From the NCBI GenBank assembly GCA_011037195.1, contig JAAEAF010003768.1, forward strand, positions 55,585 to 119,584: a DNA stretch of 64,000 nucleotides. The letters are read 5' to 3'. Below the pieces are notes generated by a model. It made no database searches, was not told the origin of the DNA, and saw only the letters and a list, made by a program, of their open reading frames with translations. How positions within the stretch are numbered: the stretch's first letter is position 1; the number at the start of each line of letters is the position of its first letter. Made by a program: the position numbers and the translations under genes. Shown one piece after another: positions 24,598 through 36,430 of the stretch. Origin of the DNA: Triatoma infestans. Taxonomy: Eukaryota > Arthropoda > Insecta > Hemiptera > Reduviidae.

Positions 24598-25497
24598 GTA
24601 CAATGGTGAGAAAGAGATCCAGTCTTTTTTGCATTATCTAATCGTTTTCAAACTTTCGTTCCTTAAGTAGCCATCGTCAGGACTTATAGTAAAAAAAAGT
24701 ATATTGTTGAGTAAAAGAAAATCTTGATAAATTAATGAATATGAGAAAAATTGAAATTTCTGAAATTTGGAGGCAGTATGGGTAAAGTTTAGCTTCGTTC
24801 TGGTGACTCCTCTCCAAAGTTCAATTGAGAGGATTTTCTGTAAGAAGTAGTGAACGCATTTGTGCTGAGTGGATCTATAGAAGGATCATCATGAAGCAAC
24901 ATAAAATGGATCACGACTTCATTGACCCTACTCTTGCCTGAGAAAATATTCGTAACTCTTAGCACGGTCTGCTTCTAAATCGTCTTTAGGAATTATTGAA
25001 TCAATGGACCGAATTTTTAACAATTTCTAAGCTTTTTAGTTAGTTTACACATCTGCATTACTTAGATTGACATAGCAAGATCCAGAGTAGGCTCAGTTGC
25101 TAAGAAGCCTTCACAAAATGAGGATATCTCCCCAAATTCAGTCAAATTTAATTTTTTTTTTTTTTTTTTTAAAAAAAAGCCTGTTCCTTCTAACAAATCA
25201 TATAGGAATTGAAGTTGTATTTAATAATATATTTAAATAGGTGATAAGAAACCAGTAAGACACACTAGCAAAAAAAATTCACGAAAGTACAGAAAGAACT
25301 GTTCAATACTAGATAATCTCATCTACAATATAACCGATTTAGAAAAAGCTAAAAGTTCATGATATTAAAATAATTCTAGGTTTCGCTAATTTTTCATAGG
25401 TTTTCGATAGGGTCGCCAATCAAAATAGTCTATACAATTCATTAAGAGATTGACATTGAAAAGTAAAATAGGTGATATTTTGGAGGAGTTATTTATT
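24598..25497. other. No recognised gene
   Basis: AT-rich with long T and A runs near 25.15 kb. Nothing recognised. Confidence 0.5.
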
Positions 25498-25503
25498 AGG
25501 CAG

Positions 25504-25812
25504 TGTAACAGCAACCAAAGAGAGTAGAGAGAAGACAACCAAAGAGAGTAGAGAGAAGAGAAACGAACCCAACCACTCTCTCGGACTGGAGTGGGAGAAA
25601 CCCAGATAAATCCAGCAACGGATAGTCCAGAAAGAGATAGTTCACTAGAGTTCAATCTCATCAGTCACTATGTGTCATTCCACTCTACCTTAACCATTCT
25701 CTACTGTAAAGTCCAGGCAGACTGTGTCTCTTTATTAATGTACTAGTTAACCATTGTTAACCAAGACTTCTCATTTCATTAACCAGACCAAATTCTCTCC
25801 ACTCATCCATTA
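25504..25812 (-). repeat. LTR-like repeat, copy C (inverted relative to A and B)
   Basis: Minus-strand reading runs from about ATGGATGAGTGGAGAG to GGTTGCTGTTACA. It shares GGTTAATGAAATGAGAAG, CTGCCTGGACTTTACAG and the CTTTGGTTG end with A and B. The direct repeat TAGGCAG flanks it (25497-25503 and 25813-25819), consistent with a transposed unit. Confidence 0.7.
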
Positions 25813-26179
25813 TAGGCAGCATGTAATGCAAATTCAAGCTCTGAGAGGCAGTACTACAAGGAGATCAATAATTATCGATTATATAGAGTGGGAAAAGTGG
25901 GTTTATTGATGACATCGTTCTTTTAGCCTGAACAACACAATATCTGTTCACTGTGTTTAAAGAAAGAAAAGGAAAGAAGGAAGTTCAAGAGGTGGGCCGA
26001 TTAAGAAGGAAAAGAACGTTCTAGTAGAGAATGGCAAAATGGTAGTGTCAAAATGAAGGAACATCAACTTGTAGTTCCCAGTGGATTTGGTCTTATAACA
26101 ATCCCCATAGAAATGAGACCATGTGATAATTTTTATAATAAAGTTGCGGTTTTATGCAATTGTATACGCTATGCTAGAA

Positions 26180-26385
26180 ATTGATTTCAAAAACAAGAAA
26201 TCTCGTGTGATACAACATTCTCTTAATCCTGTCAAATTACAAAAATTTAACTCAAATTTTTACATATTTGACATATCGCTACAAAAAAAAATTTCGTATT
26301 CAGTGGACCTCAAAAAATATAAATTTTTGATGAAAACTCAATTTCGAAAATTTGGTGCAGTCGTAGGAGTAAGAGAAAGTAAATA
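26180..26385. repeat. R1 family fragment
   Basis: Ends with GGAGTAAGAGAAAGTA and contains GTGGACCTCAAAAAATATAAATT and GATGAAAACTCAATTTCG, the end region of R1. The rest of the element is missing or too diverged. Confidence 0.65.
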
Positions 26386-26389
26386 ATAC

Positions 26390-27285
26390 ATCTTATATTT
26401 TCGTTTAAATGCTTTATTTAAAAAAATTAACATCTTCGATAATTCGAGTTAAAAGTAAACATTTAATGATTTAATATTAATTATTGATATATTATTTGTA
26501 TAACTGTTTTTAAAAACAAAATTAAAGTGTTTACGAGTTAATTGAAAGAAAAACAAGAAAGAAAAATTATAAAAGCTTTATAACATAGAAAAAAATTTAG
26601 GACAACAAACATGTGAAGATTTTAAAAAAACAGAGTCATAAATGAGTGATAAGAAAACAACGCCGGCGGGCGATGATAAAGCGGTGTAGCTAAAAAAAGA
26701 AAAGAAAATAAAATAAAAAAAGAAAGAAGAAATAAAAATGAATAAGGCGTGACTAGAGGGCAATTGTTCAAGTTGTCGGGACTCTTTTGAAACGGAGACA
26801 TACCGGGAAATAATTAGCTGGAAGTTGATGGTGAGGTTTGATGAAGTGACTAGTAGTTAGCTAGTTTCTTTAAGAACATAGTGTTGAACTATGGGACTCG
26901 CCTATATTCACAGACAGGCTTGTTTATTAGCCGCACTGACTGATGCCTAAAGTTTTCTACGATGAAGCCATTACGTGCTAATGACACTAGATGCCCAGCC
27001 TCTAGCACTTCGTCAACAGGAAAAAAAAGAAATTAGAAAGAAAAAAAAAACAAGTTGTGTCGGATTAAGTTATTAATAACAGTAAATAAAAAAAAAACAT
27101 CGATTTTCTCAATTAATTTCTTGTACCAAATCGATTCTCTATGGATATATGGAATCCTATTAATTCTGAACACATCAATATTTAATTCAATTTAAAAACT
27201 GACGGAAGAATTAATGTGTGAAAAAATATACCTATTGTTATATAAATTGAAGTATATTTACTTAATTTAATTTTTTATTAAAATA
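26390..27285. other. No recognised gene
   Basis: AT- and purine-rich sequence with AAAGAAAAT-type low complexity around 26.7 kb. Nothing recognised. Confidence 0.5.
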
Positions 27286-27289
27286 AAAA

Positions 27290-28425
27290 AAATTTTGGTG
27301 TGAAACACTCACACGACTTCTTCTTACTGCGAATTCGCAAATTATCTTCACACTTACAATTCTTATTAATGTTTAAAACCGTCGGCATGTCATCACAAAG
27401 GAGAAAATCACAAAAAAAATGATAAACCTATTCATTAAAGGCGTACTTCCTCGCTCAATCCATTTTCTACAAACTGGGAATTTTGGCAACTTGTATAATT
27501 CTAATTAATATTATTTAGTTGACAGAATAGCATACTAGAGAAAAATATATTCCACCCCTCCCCCTAAAGTCCCCTTAAATGAATTTTTTTTCGGAGTAAA
27601 TTTTCAAATAAAAATTGTAACTCTTTGAAAGCGTAGCTGATACAACAAGTTAAATCATCGTTGAAGCCATTTTAGAGAAAATAGCAGAAAACTGAAAACT
27701 ACTTCAGTAAAACACACTTCTGATCATCCGATTTTCTTCAAATTCGGAATTTCGACAACATATTTAATTCTAAGTAATTTTTTTGTTTTTGTTTAATTTG
27801 AGGCGCTTCAACATCTATGGTCATTAGCGCCCTTGAGCCTTCTCAGTACACTGCCGGCCTCCTGACGTGTTCTCTCACTACAGACAACGCTGTCCATCAC
27901 CAAACAGTGAGCTGTAGAGGCTCCTAGGAAGAAAAAAATCTAAGGGTAGCACTGGATTCGAACGCGGGACTTCCGCGTGGGTATCCAACGCGCTATCCAC
28001 TTAGCTAATCCCTTCCCTCTAATTAATATTATTTAGTTGATAGAATTTTGAACTAACTGAAATAGCACTTTAGAGAAAATCATAACCCCACTCCTCCTAC
28101 AAAAGTGCCCTTTAATGAATTTTCCCAGAGGAATGTTTTAAATAAAAGTTTGAAGCTCTTTGTATGTATAGTTGATATACCATGTTTAAAGAAAATCGTT
28201 GGAGCCGTTTTCGAGTATTTCATTAAAAACTGAAAAAAAAAAACATTCAGTAAAGTGGCACTTCCGGTTGATGGATTTTACCCGAAATCTTTGTATCTGA
28301 TGCGGTGGTACTAAGTACCTAAACGGAATACCCAAGTTTGAGCTTACTGCAACGTTTCGTTTTTGAGATATTCTTTTCACCCAACTTACACACACCATTT
28401 GTATGATGAACTCAACAGCAAGCCG
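27290..28425. repeat. R1 family copy split by a SINE
   Basis: Begins TTTTGGTGTGAAACACTCACACG, then shows two body units, each with an ACTTC(T/C)G(A/G)T-CGATTTTCTTCAAATTCGGAATTT landmark and a GTCCCCTTAAATGAATTT or GTGCCCTTTAATGAATTT landmark. It ends near ACCTAAACGGAATACCCAAG...TTTTTGAGATATTCTTTTCAC. A SINE interrupts it at 27779-28017. Removing the SINE rejoins R1 sequence, so R1 is older. Confidence 0.82.
27779..28017 (-). mobile_element. tRNA-derived SINE S1 nested in R1, 10-bp TSD
   Basis: Flanked by TCTAAGTAAT (27769-27778) and TCTAATTAAT (28018-28027), 9 of 10 identical. On the minus strand the head is GGGATTAGCTAAGTGGATAGCGC with box B CGTTCGAATCC. The tail end is GCGCCTCAAATTAAACAAAA. 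Full length is about 239 bp. Confidence 0.92.
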
Positions 28426-28429
28426 CAAT

Positions 28430-29969
28430 TTCTATTGCCTATTTTTTACATCGCTCCTAACTGTTGTTTCCCAATTTTAGCTCGCGATCAAAGTATCTCC
28501 ATTTTTCAACACAAAAGATCGGCTGTTGTCATCTCGTATTTTAATTCCGTAGGAGTCACTAATTTGTAGAGCTGCTACTTTGACAAGTTGTACATGTCTC
28601 GCTATGTAAACAGTGAACATTTTGAGTGGTGTTACTCAACAAGAGTAACAAAATAATCATGTTTTTTTTCGACGCTGTGCGGGAACATCTTTTTTTTTGT
28701 TAGCCATGAGATTCTGCCGAAATCCATAGCATTAGAATGTAATTTCGATGTTGAACAATAAAATGAACACTAATATAACTTATCGGTACTCTAATAAGAA
28801 AAAAATCACACAGTTTTAAAAAATTGCTAAGAAAAATAGAAATATAGAATGTTAAAAACATATCTGGGTAAGATTTCTGCTACTTTATGAGAACTGAAAC
28901 AACTGCCTACAGGAACAATCTGTCTGAGGAGTTGTCTGCCTTTGTGCATTCCTTTAAAGCTGTGCATTCGATTTAGGGTCCGCTTAGGGCTACAATTTGC
29001 CCAACGAAGAGAGATAGTAAGAGTGGAATACAAGAGAGTAAAGCTAGTTAGACCCCAGTCGTCCCCTTACATCGATTTTCAAATTACCCACCCGGAACAC
29101 AATTACAGAACGTACTCAAACTCATACGCACACACAAACACACTCAATATGCACTATTCGTATTTACGCACAGACGTAATACCATAGCGCTGCTTATCCG
29201 CATGAACATACATACATACAAACACACAAGCATATCCTATTTTGTTAACTAGGCACACTGTTGCTGGTAAATCAATACAGTTTGCCTTACTTTCATTCTA
29301 CAAAACACACATACATACACACATTAAATGTCACGAACATTGAAATCACAAAACATTATTGTCTTATCCAAACAAATTTATGTATCCTTTACATTCAAAT
29401 AACAGTTGTATTTTTTTTTTTTTTTTAATCATTACTTCAAACACATCATTCTGAAATCATTTCTAACAAAACAACTAAATATCATTCACTTTCCAAAGAA
29501 TGAAAGAAAAAAAGTTAAGCCGTCTTGGTCGGCTTAGTAAAAATAATTATTTGTTGGCTAAAATATAAATTTCTAGATTTATAAAATATCGAAAGTTTGT
29601 CCAAGAAAAATTACTTTTTCTTCCTAACCTGACCGGAATCTTAATACAAATATCAACGAGGCTCTTGCTGACAGTAAACAAAACTGTTCACTCCTGAAGT
29701 CAGTAGCCCCTGTCATCGGGATATGAAAATGAGTAGCGCCTCCAAAATTCTGGGAGAGAAAGTTGTATATGGGACTTCCCAGATAGCCAAAGGGTCTAGA
29801 CGTCTTCTTTCATGCGAACGGTTCCTGCAGAGCTCCAAATTGGACAGGTTATACCATTAGTAATATAATATTGGCTTCGTATTAATTCTATATTATTTCG
29901 GGAAATCTTTCCATTATGTTTCTACTTTTAGGATTTATTAGTATCGATTGAGATATAAATATTATGTAG
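28430..29969. other. No recognised gene; CA-rich patches
   Basis: Contains CA-rich low complexity at 29.13-29.16 and 29.20-29.33 kb. Short open frames show no similarity to known families. Confidence 0.5.
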
Positions 29970-29971
29970 TA

Positions 29972-30861
29972 CGGGTCATTCAATAAGGAACGAGACATAT
30001 CGCTATAACACAAAAACATACGAGTACAATCAATACAATAGTTTCAGTGCGTCAAGTTGGCATCCTTGTACTTAGTTTCTCATCAGCTGTTCGACAGTAT
30101 TTGGTAAGCATAATTTCAAATGTATTCAATTAATAATGGCGAGTCCGCTCGAGCATTGCACCTCGGAAGAACTACGCTCAGTGATTAGATTTTTAGTTGC
30201 AGAGGGTACGAAAGAATGTTGAAAGTGTACGGGAATAACTGTTTGTACCGGTCGAACGTTTACAAAAGGGTAGAACAGTTTAAAAGTGGTCGTGTAAGTG
30301 TTTGTGACGAACAACGAAGTGGACGACCGGTTGAAGTTGCAACTTCCTCCCTTAAATCTCGCATTAACGCGTTAATTCAGGACAGCAGGCGTATTACTGT
30401 TAAACTGATAGCTAAAGAAGTACACGGAGGTGTTGGAACTGTCCATAACATTATTCAGAATTAGCTGCAGACCAAGAAAACTTGTGCGAGATGGGTTCCA
30501 AGACAACATACGGATGCCCACAAAAAAAAAACCAGAAAAAGTGGGGTGGGAGATCCTTCCACATCCCCCTACAGCCCTGATCTCGCCCCATCGGACTTCC
30601 ATTTGTTTGGACCCCTTAAAGACGCTTTAAGTGGGAAACATTTTCAGTCCAATGAAGAAGTTAAAAATCAGGTGCAAAAGTGGCTTCGCGAACAACCCAA
30701 AGAATTTTATGCCAGAGGCATACACAAATTAGAAGAAATATGGGAGAAGTCTATAAATGTTGCTGGAGACTATATTGAAAAATAGTCAAAATTTTATATT
30801 GATTAAATAAATCGTTTTTGAGCTACAGCAGTTTGTCTCGTTATTTATTGAATGACTTTCG
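29972..30861 (+). mobile_element. Mariner transposon, internally deleted, both termini intact
   Basis: Left end CGGGTCATTCAATAAGGAAC and inward-read right end CGAAAGTCATTCAATAAATA form terminal repeats that continue as ACGAGACA on both sides. TA dinucleotides flank both ends (29970-29971, 30862-30863). At 890 bp it is roughly 0.4 kb shorter than a standard mariner. Intact ends mean it could in principle have been moved in trans. Confidence 0.92.
30136..30785 (+). pseudogene. Mariner transposase pseudogene with central deletion
   Basis: Starts at ATG 30136 (MASPLEHCTSEELRSVIRFL), breaks at a TGA after KEC, and continues in a shifted frame. That frame holds the helix-turn-helix part (YGNNCLYRSNVYKRVEQFKS, SGRPVEVATSSLKS, ALIQDSRRITVKLIAKE) and then CARWVPRQHTDAHKKK. 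The segment carrying the first and second catalytic Asp is missing. Sequence resumes at WEILPHPP, shifts frame, and reads YSPDLAPSDFHLFGPLKDAL (third Asp) to the stop at 30785. A central deletion plus at least two frameshifts make it inactive. Confidence 0.92.
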
Positions 30862-31261
30862 TATTTAGTGAAATTAATATAGGGCAGAATAACAAAAGAA
30901 TACCGCAGAATTATTCCAGGTTTATTTGGGTGGTGGGGTTGTTTGATATTTTTTAAAAAAGATTACTTATTAAAAAAAAAAAAAAATTCCAGGGTTTTTG
31001 GATACATAAACTGGACACCATCAGAGAATGTTTACGAGATAGAATACTTTATTTTCTGGACAGTGACCGGTTTCAAGGGTTTGCCCTGTAAGATTATTAT
31101 TATGATACAAACCACGGCATACTTCTAGTGAATTTTTGTTTTTCTTTACTGAATTTAAAGATATATCCTACAACTAGGAAACATTCGTTTTCTTGCAAAA
31201 TATTCAAATACTAAGTAATTATTATATATAATATTTTCATTTCTTCCCTCTTCTGATGGAG

Positions 31262-31370
31262 CTTTCATGGTGTAACGACGCTGAAGATGCTCAATGCAAC
31301 ATGGACGAAACGTCGGTTTTTAGCAAACCACTAACTCGGTCTCAACCCGGAAACTCAAGTGTTTTTCACT
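31262..31370 (+). repeat. R3 repeat fragment with GAAACGTCGG module
   Basis: Carries TGTAACGACGCTGAAGATGC, then GGACGAAACGTCGGTTT, and the R3 arm AGCAAACCACTAACTCGGTC...CCCGGAAACTCAAGTGTTTTTC. The opposite arm seen at 23.9 kb is not evident, so this copy is partial. Confidence 0.78.
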
Positions 31371-31374
31371 TTCC

Positions 31375-32240
31375 TTGTTAACCTTTTTTTATTTTGTGGT
31401 CATCGACTTCTTTGGTAGATTGTTCTTCAATTATAAACACATGTTGATTAAAAAAAAAAAATGTGATATCCTTATGTATTAGATATTATGACAAGGGGTT
31501 GGCCAAAAAACAGGCTATGGCAAACCAGCACATAAAGTAGATTATCATGAAAAAATCTCTGAGTTTTTTCAGCATTCCGGTAGATTCAGAAAAACAATCA
31601 ATCGTTAATCGTAAATTTGTTAAGTTTCTTACTTCGCATACAAAAAAAAAAAACAAAATTTGGTAATATAAGTGACATTGTACTCAGTTGAAATATTCTC
31701 AGATTTACAATTTTAACAATTTATTTTTAATAGATTTTCAATGAGGAAAACATCTTAGATCCCATTTCAGTCTTGAACGCTATAATAGTTTATACTGTGC
31801 ATTACCTCTTTATTAAATAAGATTTCAGAATATACAAAAATAAATGTAAAATATTATAGAAATAAATGTTAAAAAGAAATAAAGCCGTGACTAGGAACTA
31901 TAGTTTGTTCAATCTGTAAAAAGAACTCTCAGTATTACGAGGAAGTTTAAGACATTGTTACGCCCACTTTTCTACTTTATGAAAATATTATTACATTTGA
32001 TAAGAGAGAAAGAGAGAAATTGAAGAGAGTGAATAAGAGATGGTAGTGTTTGAACAATACACTACTGAGAATACTAATTTTGGGTAGATTACTTCATTAT
32101 TATTCAGATCATATTTAGTAGTGGCCCATTATTTTTGTCATAAATTTGTTTTAAACCCAAACATCTAAATTAAAAAGATTTCGGAAGTTATTAACTTTGT
32201 TACAAACAAACTAATTAACTTTTGACTTTACTTGTAGTGA
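31375..32240. other. No recognised gene
   Basis: AT-rich sequence without recognised features. Confidence 0.5.
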
Positions 32241-32243
32241 ACT

Positions 32244-32975
32244 TCGTATTGCAATAATGTCAAAAAATTGAGTTTTCACCGAAAATATAGGTTTTGAGGT
32301 TCCCTGAATATGGGAAAAATACTTTTAGCGAATGAATTGTGTTTGTACATGTATGTTTGAGTGAGTGTGCAAAATATCTCAAAACAAAAAATCGCAGGAA
32401 CCTCAAAACAAGATATTACGTTTAAGCATTACCACCGCATCCTTCAACCGGAAGTACGTCTTTCCTGAAAATTTATTTTTCTCCAAAATTGCTCCAACGG
32501 TTTACTTTAAACTTCGTATACCTACTATCTACACATGTGAATATACTCGTATATCACTTTTATTAGTAGCATTTTTCTAGGAAAATTAATATTTAGGATG
32601 TTCTGGAAGAGCAGTAAAATTAAGTTTTCCTGTAAAGTATCAATCACTTTAGCACAATGTACGGTTCTGCCACAGAAATTAAGATATATATAAGGGGCAT
32701 TGCTAGGATTCCAAATTGGAATAAAATTGATTAACCGAAGGTGTGACTTTTTTTTTTTTAGTTTTCTTTAAATTTGTAATGCTAATTTATACAAACGAAT
32801 CTCTTTGATTTGAGACATATTTTCCTACAAAATTGATCCATATGATTCTGCGCGGAATCTACGATGTTATTTTTCAAATAATATTTGTCCAATATTAGTG
32901 GCGCTGGACTTCCTAATTGCATTAACTACAGCAAGTAAAAATCGCGTGAGTGTTTCACAACAGATTTTTTTTTTA
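32244..32975. repeat. R1 family copy
   Basis: Landmarks in order: GAGTTTTCACCGAAAATATAGG, TTTGAGGTTCCCTGA, CAAAATATCTCAAAAC, CCTTCAACCGGAAGTACG, CTCCAAAATTGCTCCAACGG, AAACTTCGTATACCTACTATC, and the terminal GCGTGAGTGTTTCACAACAGA. The starting TACTTTCTCTTACT terminus is eroded. Confidence 0.75.
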
Positions 32976-33039
32976 ATCACATATTCTTCAATGAAACGAA
33001 CTTCGAACGGTTATTCGAAACCTTATATTGGATTCTTTT

Positions 33040-33270
33040 AGGGGGTACTGCACTGCGACCTGAAAGAATTATTATGACCCCCGAAGCCTTCCCAGGACAT
33101 TGCTGGCCTCCGAGCAGCGTTCTCTAATCTCTAATTACAGACAACATGCCAATCATCGGATAGTGAGATGTAGAGTCTCCTAGGAAGAGAAATCTAAGGA
33201 CAGTACGGCTGGATTCTAACCTGGGACCTACGCATGGTTGTTCAGCGCTCTATCACTGAGTTAATCCCTT
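33040..33270 (-). mobile_element. tRNA-derived SINE S1, variant tail, diverged
   Basis: The plus strand shows GCACTGCGACCTGAAAG (variant 3' part, as at 1.9 kb), GCTGGCCTCCGAGCAGCG, GTCTCCTAGGAAGAGAAATC, box B side GGATTCTAACCTGGG and box A side TATCACTGAGTTAATCCCTT. Substitutions in both boxes suggest an old copy. Confidence 0.8.
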
Positions 33271-33271
33271 C

Positions 33272-33425
33272 ATCACAGACATTTTCCATGGTAGCCTGCT
33301 TCATTTCGTGGTCATCGACCGGTTTCGGGCGTTCGCCCATCTCAGGATGCGTTTTTCAGACAGTTTGTCACACAACACCGACTTGCACAGAGCAAATTCA
33401 GTTTACACACTCAGTGAGTCATTTG
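33272..33425 (-). repeat. R2 repeat with GAAACCGGTCGATGACC module
   Basis: Minus-strand sequence contains CATCCTGAGATGGGCGAACG and CCCGAAACCGGTCGATGACC, flanked by the shared AAGCAGGCTACCATGGAAAA and GACTTGCACAGAGCAAAT segments. Two further copies are at 40.5-40.7 and 41.7-41.9 kb. Confidence 0.78.
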
Positions 33426-33429
33426 TGTT

Positions 33430-34880
33430 TTCTTGAAATTTCTGTACAACGCCTCTTGCTTGCAGGACTTGCTAGTCCAAAATGATTCAACGAATTTTGG
33501 TTGTTGTCCTGACTAATAGAATGCGTGACTTCTCATAAGCACATTTTAATATATCGATATACGGCGATGTTGCAGATTTGCCTTGTCTACATTAATCCTC
33601 AGGGCCAAAACAGTCCTTCTTACCGGACTGGATGTTCGCCATGACTACATTCAATATTAGTTTTGGTATGTTGAACATTTGCAAATGTTGAATTATATCA
33701 ATCAGACAAGCAGACAAGAATATATTTAAAATTTTGGTCAAGTGTCCGCTAACGTATGAGACATTTTGGGAATTAAATCTGTTAATGATTTAACTAAAAT
33801 GACTTCCTACTTATCCGTAAACAAATGAATTGTAGGATCCTAGCTGATTTTTTTTTTTTTTACTCGTAAATGAAACTATTAAGTTTTGAAATAAAGTCAT
33901 GCAAGTCTGAAGCCAAATTTGAAATTGGATTATCAGACCTGAACTATGATGGACATAATTTCTAGTTTAAGTATAGTCAATCTTCTACTAGAAAGGATCT
34001 CTGCTATGATACGTTACTCTGATGTTGCTTTTAGTTTTACGACAGTTTTTTAAGATAACGCTATTTGAAGATAGAGCATTATTGGACAAATTTTAATAAT
34101 TATCTATTTTTAGAAACGTACCCTAATAAAATTAGGTAGCTTCCAAAGATGCCACGCTCTATTTTAGTCGGTTGAATAATCATGTCAAATATATATTAAA
34201 ATATTCGTCATAACATACGTAAATTAAAAACAGTTTCTATTTTTTGTTTAAATGGTTGGATTCTTTAGAATTAAGTATTTATATGTTGAGAATGTAGAAA
34301 ACAAAAAAAACATAATTTTATACAAGCCAAAGGATGAAAGAGATCTTGCAAGATCAGAAGAAATTTAACACTATTAGTTTGAAAAAAAATTAATCAGAAC
34401 AGAAAATAAGAAAAATAATGATCTCGATAATTATAAAAAAAAAAATTAAAATTAATAAACTCGGAGTAATAATAATTAATAATAGTGACAGTAATAATAA
34501 AATTTGTAAGTAATAATGAAAATATCTATAAAGTAATAAAATAATCAGTTACTAGTTATGGTTGGTAGAATGATTGGCTGTGATAGGTAAATAGGGCTGA
34601 CAGATATTTGATGTGGACAATGGTCAGTAGCCAATGGCTAATAGCCAAGTGGCAATAAATCGATTTAACAACGTGTACCTCATCACCACTTCCTTTCATG
34701 TTACCAGAACATTCTTTTCAATAAACTTATTCAAACTATAAACTACCCCTTCGTCCACTTTTCCCTAGACATTGATCTAACTAAATAAACATATTTCTTT
34801 ATTAAATCCATTAGATTTTTTTCATAACACTCAATATATAAATAATTTTAATTAATAAATAATGAATTCTCGTATATTTA
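33430..34880. other. No recognised gene
   Basis: AT-rich, with A runs and no conserved frame. Nothing recognised before the LINE begins at about 34.89 kb. Confidence 0.5.
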
Positions 34881-35052
34881 TAATAACTCTAGAGCTATTG
34901 CTGGGGTCCCACAAGGCTCTGACCTCGGACCGCTGCATTTTATAATAATATAAATGATATTTCCACCCAAGGATATTTCGTTGTCCTTTTTTGCTGACGA
35001 TGCCGCATTGTGTACCTCCTGGAGAATTCTATATGCATAGGATTATTGAAAT

Positions 35053-35470
35053 CTGAAAACAATAATTAGTTGGCTTCTCTACCAATTGATGGTAAAAAAA
35101 ACAATACCAAAAAATAAATTTTGTAATTGTTTTTTTAATAATTGACAGTTCGACGTTTCGACAAACTTTGTTTGTCTTCTTCAGGAACAATATAAAACAA
35201 AATTAAAGAAAAAACAAAATTATAACATGAAACAAAAACAAAAAACGAAATACATAGGTGAGATTACAGTAGTAATGCTAAGTCTGTAATCAATCTGTAA
35301 TTTTGTTTTTTCTTTAATTTTGTTTTATATTGTTCCTGAAGAAGAAAAACAAAGTTTGTCGAAACGTCGAACTGTCAATTATTAAAAAACAATTACAAAA
35401 TTTATTTTTTGGTTTTTTTTTTTTTTTACCATCAATTGGTCAAGTAGCCAAGTAATTTTTGTTTTCATAT
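35053..35470. repeat. Foldback element with arms of about 170 bp, inserted in the jockey LINE
   Basis: Arms 35053-35222 and 35298-35470 are highly similar inverted copies with a loop of about 75 bp. Each arm contains ACCAATTGATGGTAAAAAAA, AATAATTGACAGTTCGACG, TTTCGACAAACTTTG and CTTCTTCAGGAACAATATAA. Read outward from the loop each arm carries CCTGAAGAAG...GTTTGTCGAAACGTCGAAC, the same module type as the foldback at 0.4-0.9 kb and the R3 repeats. Confidence 0.9.
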
Positions 35471-35788
35471 TACAACTAACGGCCAACAAGAATAATCTTC
35501 TGATAATTATTGAAATATTTTCACCGTTGGAAAATCAAAATTAATTTAAACAAAACTAAGGCAATTTTGTTTACCAAAAGGAGGCCAGTAGTTAATGCAA
35601 AAAAAAAACGGTTAGTTGAAAAATAATAGAATGAAGCAACATGGTAACTTATTTAGGTGTCACCTTAGATAAGTGTTGACTTTTACACAGCATATTAATG
35701 ATCAATGTCAGAAAGTTGTAAAGCACTGATTGTAAATCTAGTTCCACTGTTGAACAGAAGACGGTCAACAATGATTGTCGCAAACAAA

Positions 35789-36131
35789 GTCAAATCAAAC
35801 TTTATTTGCTATAAGGTTACAAATGAGCCTGTTAAACAAGTGAGTTGGCTTTTCAAGCTGGGGACATACACTGAATAAATACAATCGAATTCTAATTGCA
35901 TTCCAAAAATTATAACCAATTAACTAAAATAAATTCCTTGTACAAATTACACTAATTACAACTACAGAAATTACGATAATAGCGATAATATTTATTTACA
36001 TGATCAAAATGATTGAAGAAAAGGAAAGATGAAAATTGAGTAAATAATGAAGAGGAAACAAAAAATGAAACTTACTTCTAAATAAAAAAGAATTATTACT
36101 ACAAGAGAAATTCACTCTAAAATAAGAGAGT
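35789..36131 (-). mobile_element. 5'-truncated retroelement 3' end in the LINE, 12-bp TSD
   Basis: Flanked by GTCGCAAACAAA (35777-35788) and GTTGCAAACAAA (36132-36143). On the minus strand it ends AGCAAATAAAGTTTGATTTGAC, a LINE/SINE-like 3' tail. No coding or tRNA-like sequence is present, so it is probably 3' UTR of a LINE. Its removal joins MIVANK to ILVLLYVDL in one frame of the host LINE. Confidence 0.87.
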
Positions 36132-36430
36132 GTTGCAAACAAAATACTCGTATTATTATATGTAGATTTAGTTAGACCAATGTTAACTTAGGCAGCGCCA
36201 TCTTGGAGTTTCGCTAGTAACACTAATAGGCAAAAGTTGCAGCGTATTCAAAATAAATTAATAAGGCTACCTATGGATACCCCACGTTCACACAAATTGC
36301 ATTCCTTCATGAGATAACGGATATCAACATGATTTTAGATTATATACTAGAAATTTCAAGGAATTTCTTTGATAAAAATGAAGAACATGAAAACAGTTTA
36401 ATTTGTTTAATTAGGGAGATATAATAATGG

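Larger units (their letters stand above)
34885..36430 (+). pseudogene. Jockey-type LINE reverse transcriptase, split by two later insertions
   Basis: Translated pieces appear in order. First is AIAGVPQGSDLGPLHFIIINDI, then LSFFADDAALCTSW with the catalytic ADD at about 34990-35000. After an inserted foldback comes YFHRWKIKINLNKTKAILFT, a degenerate TYLGVTLDK region and RSTMIVANK. After a second insertion comes ILVLLYVDLVRPMLT, then NRQKLQRIQNKLIRLPMDTP. This is the palm-to-thumb order of jockey-group LINEs. The 5' part (endonuclease, RT start) and the true 3' end are not seen, and frameshifts and stops are scattered through it. Confidence 0.88.
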
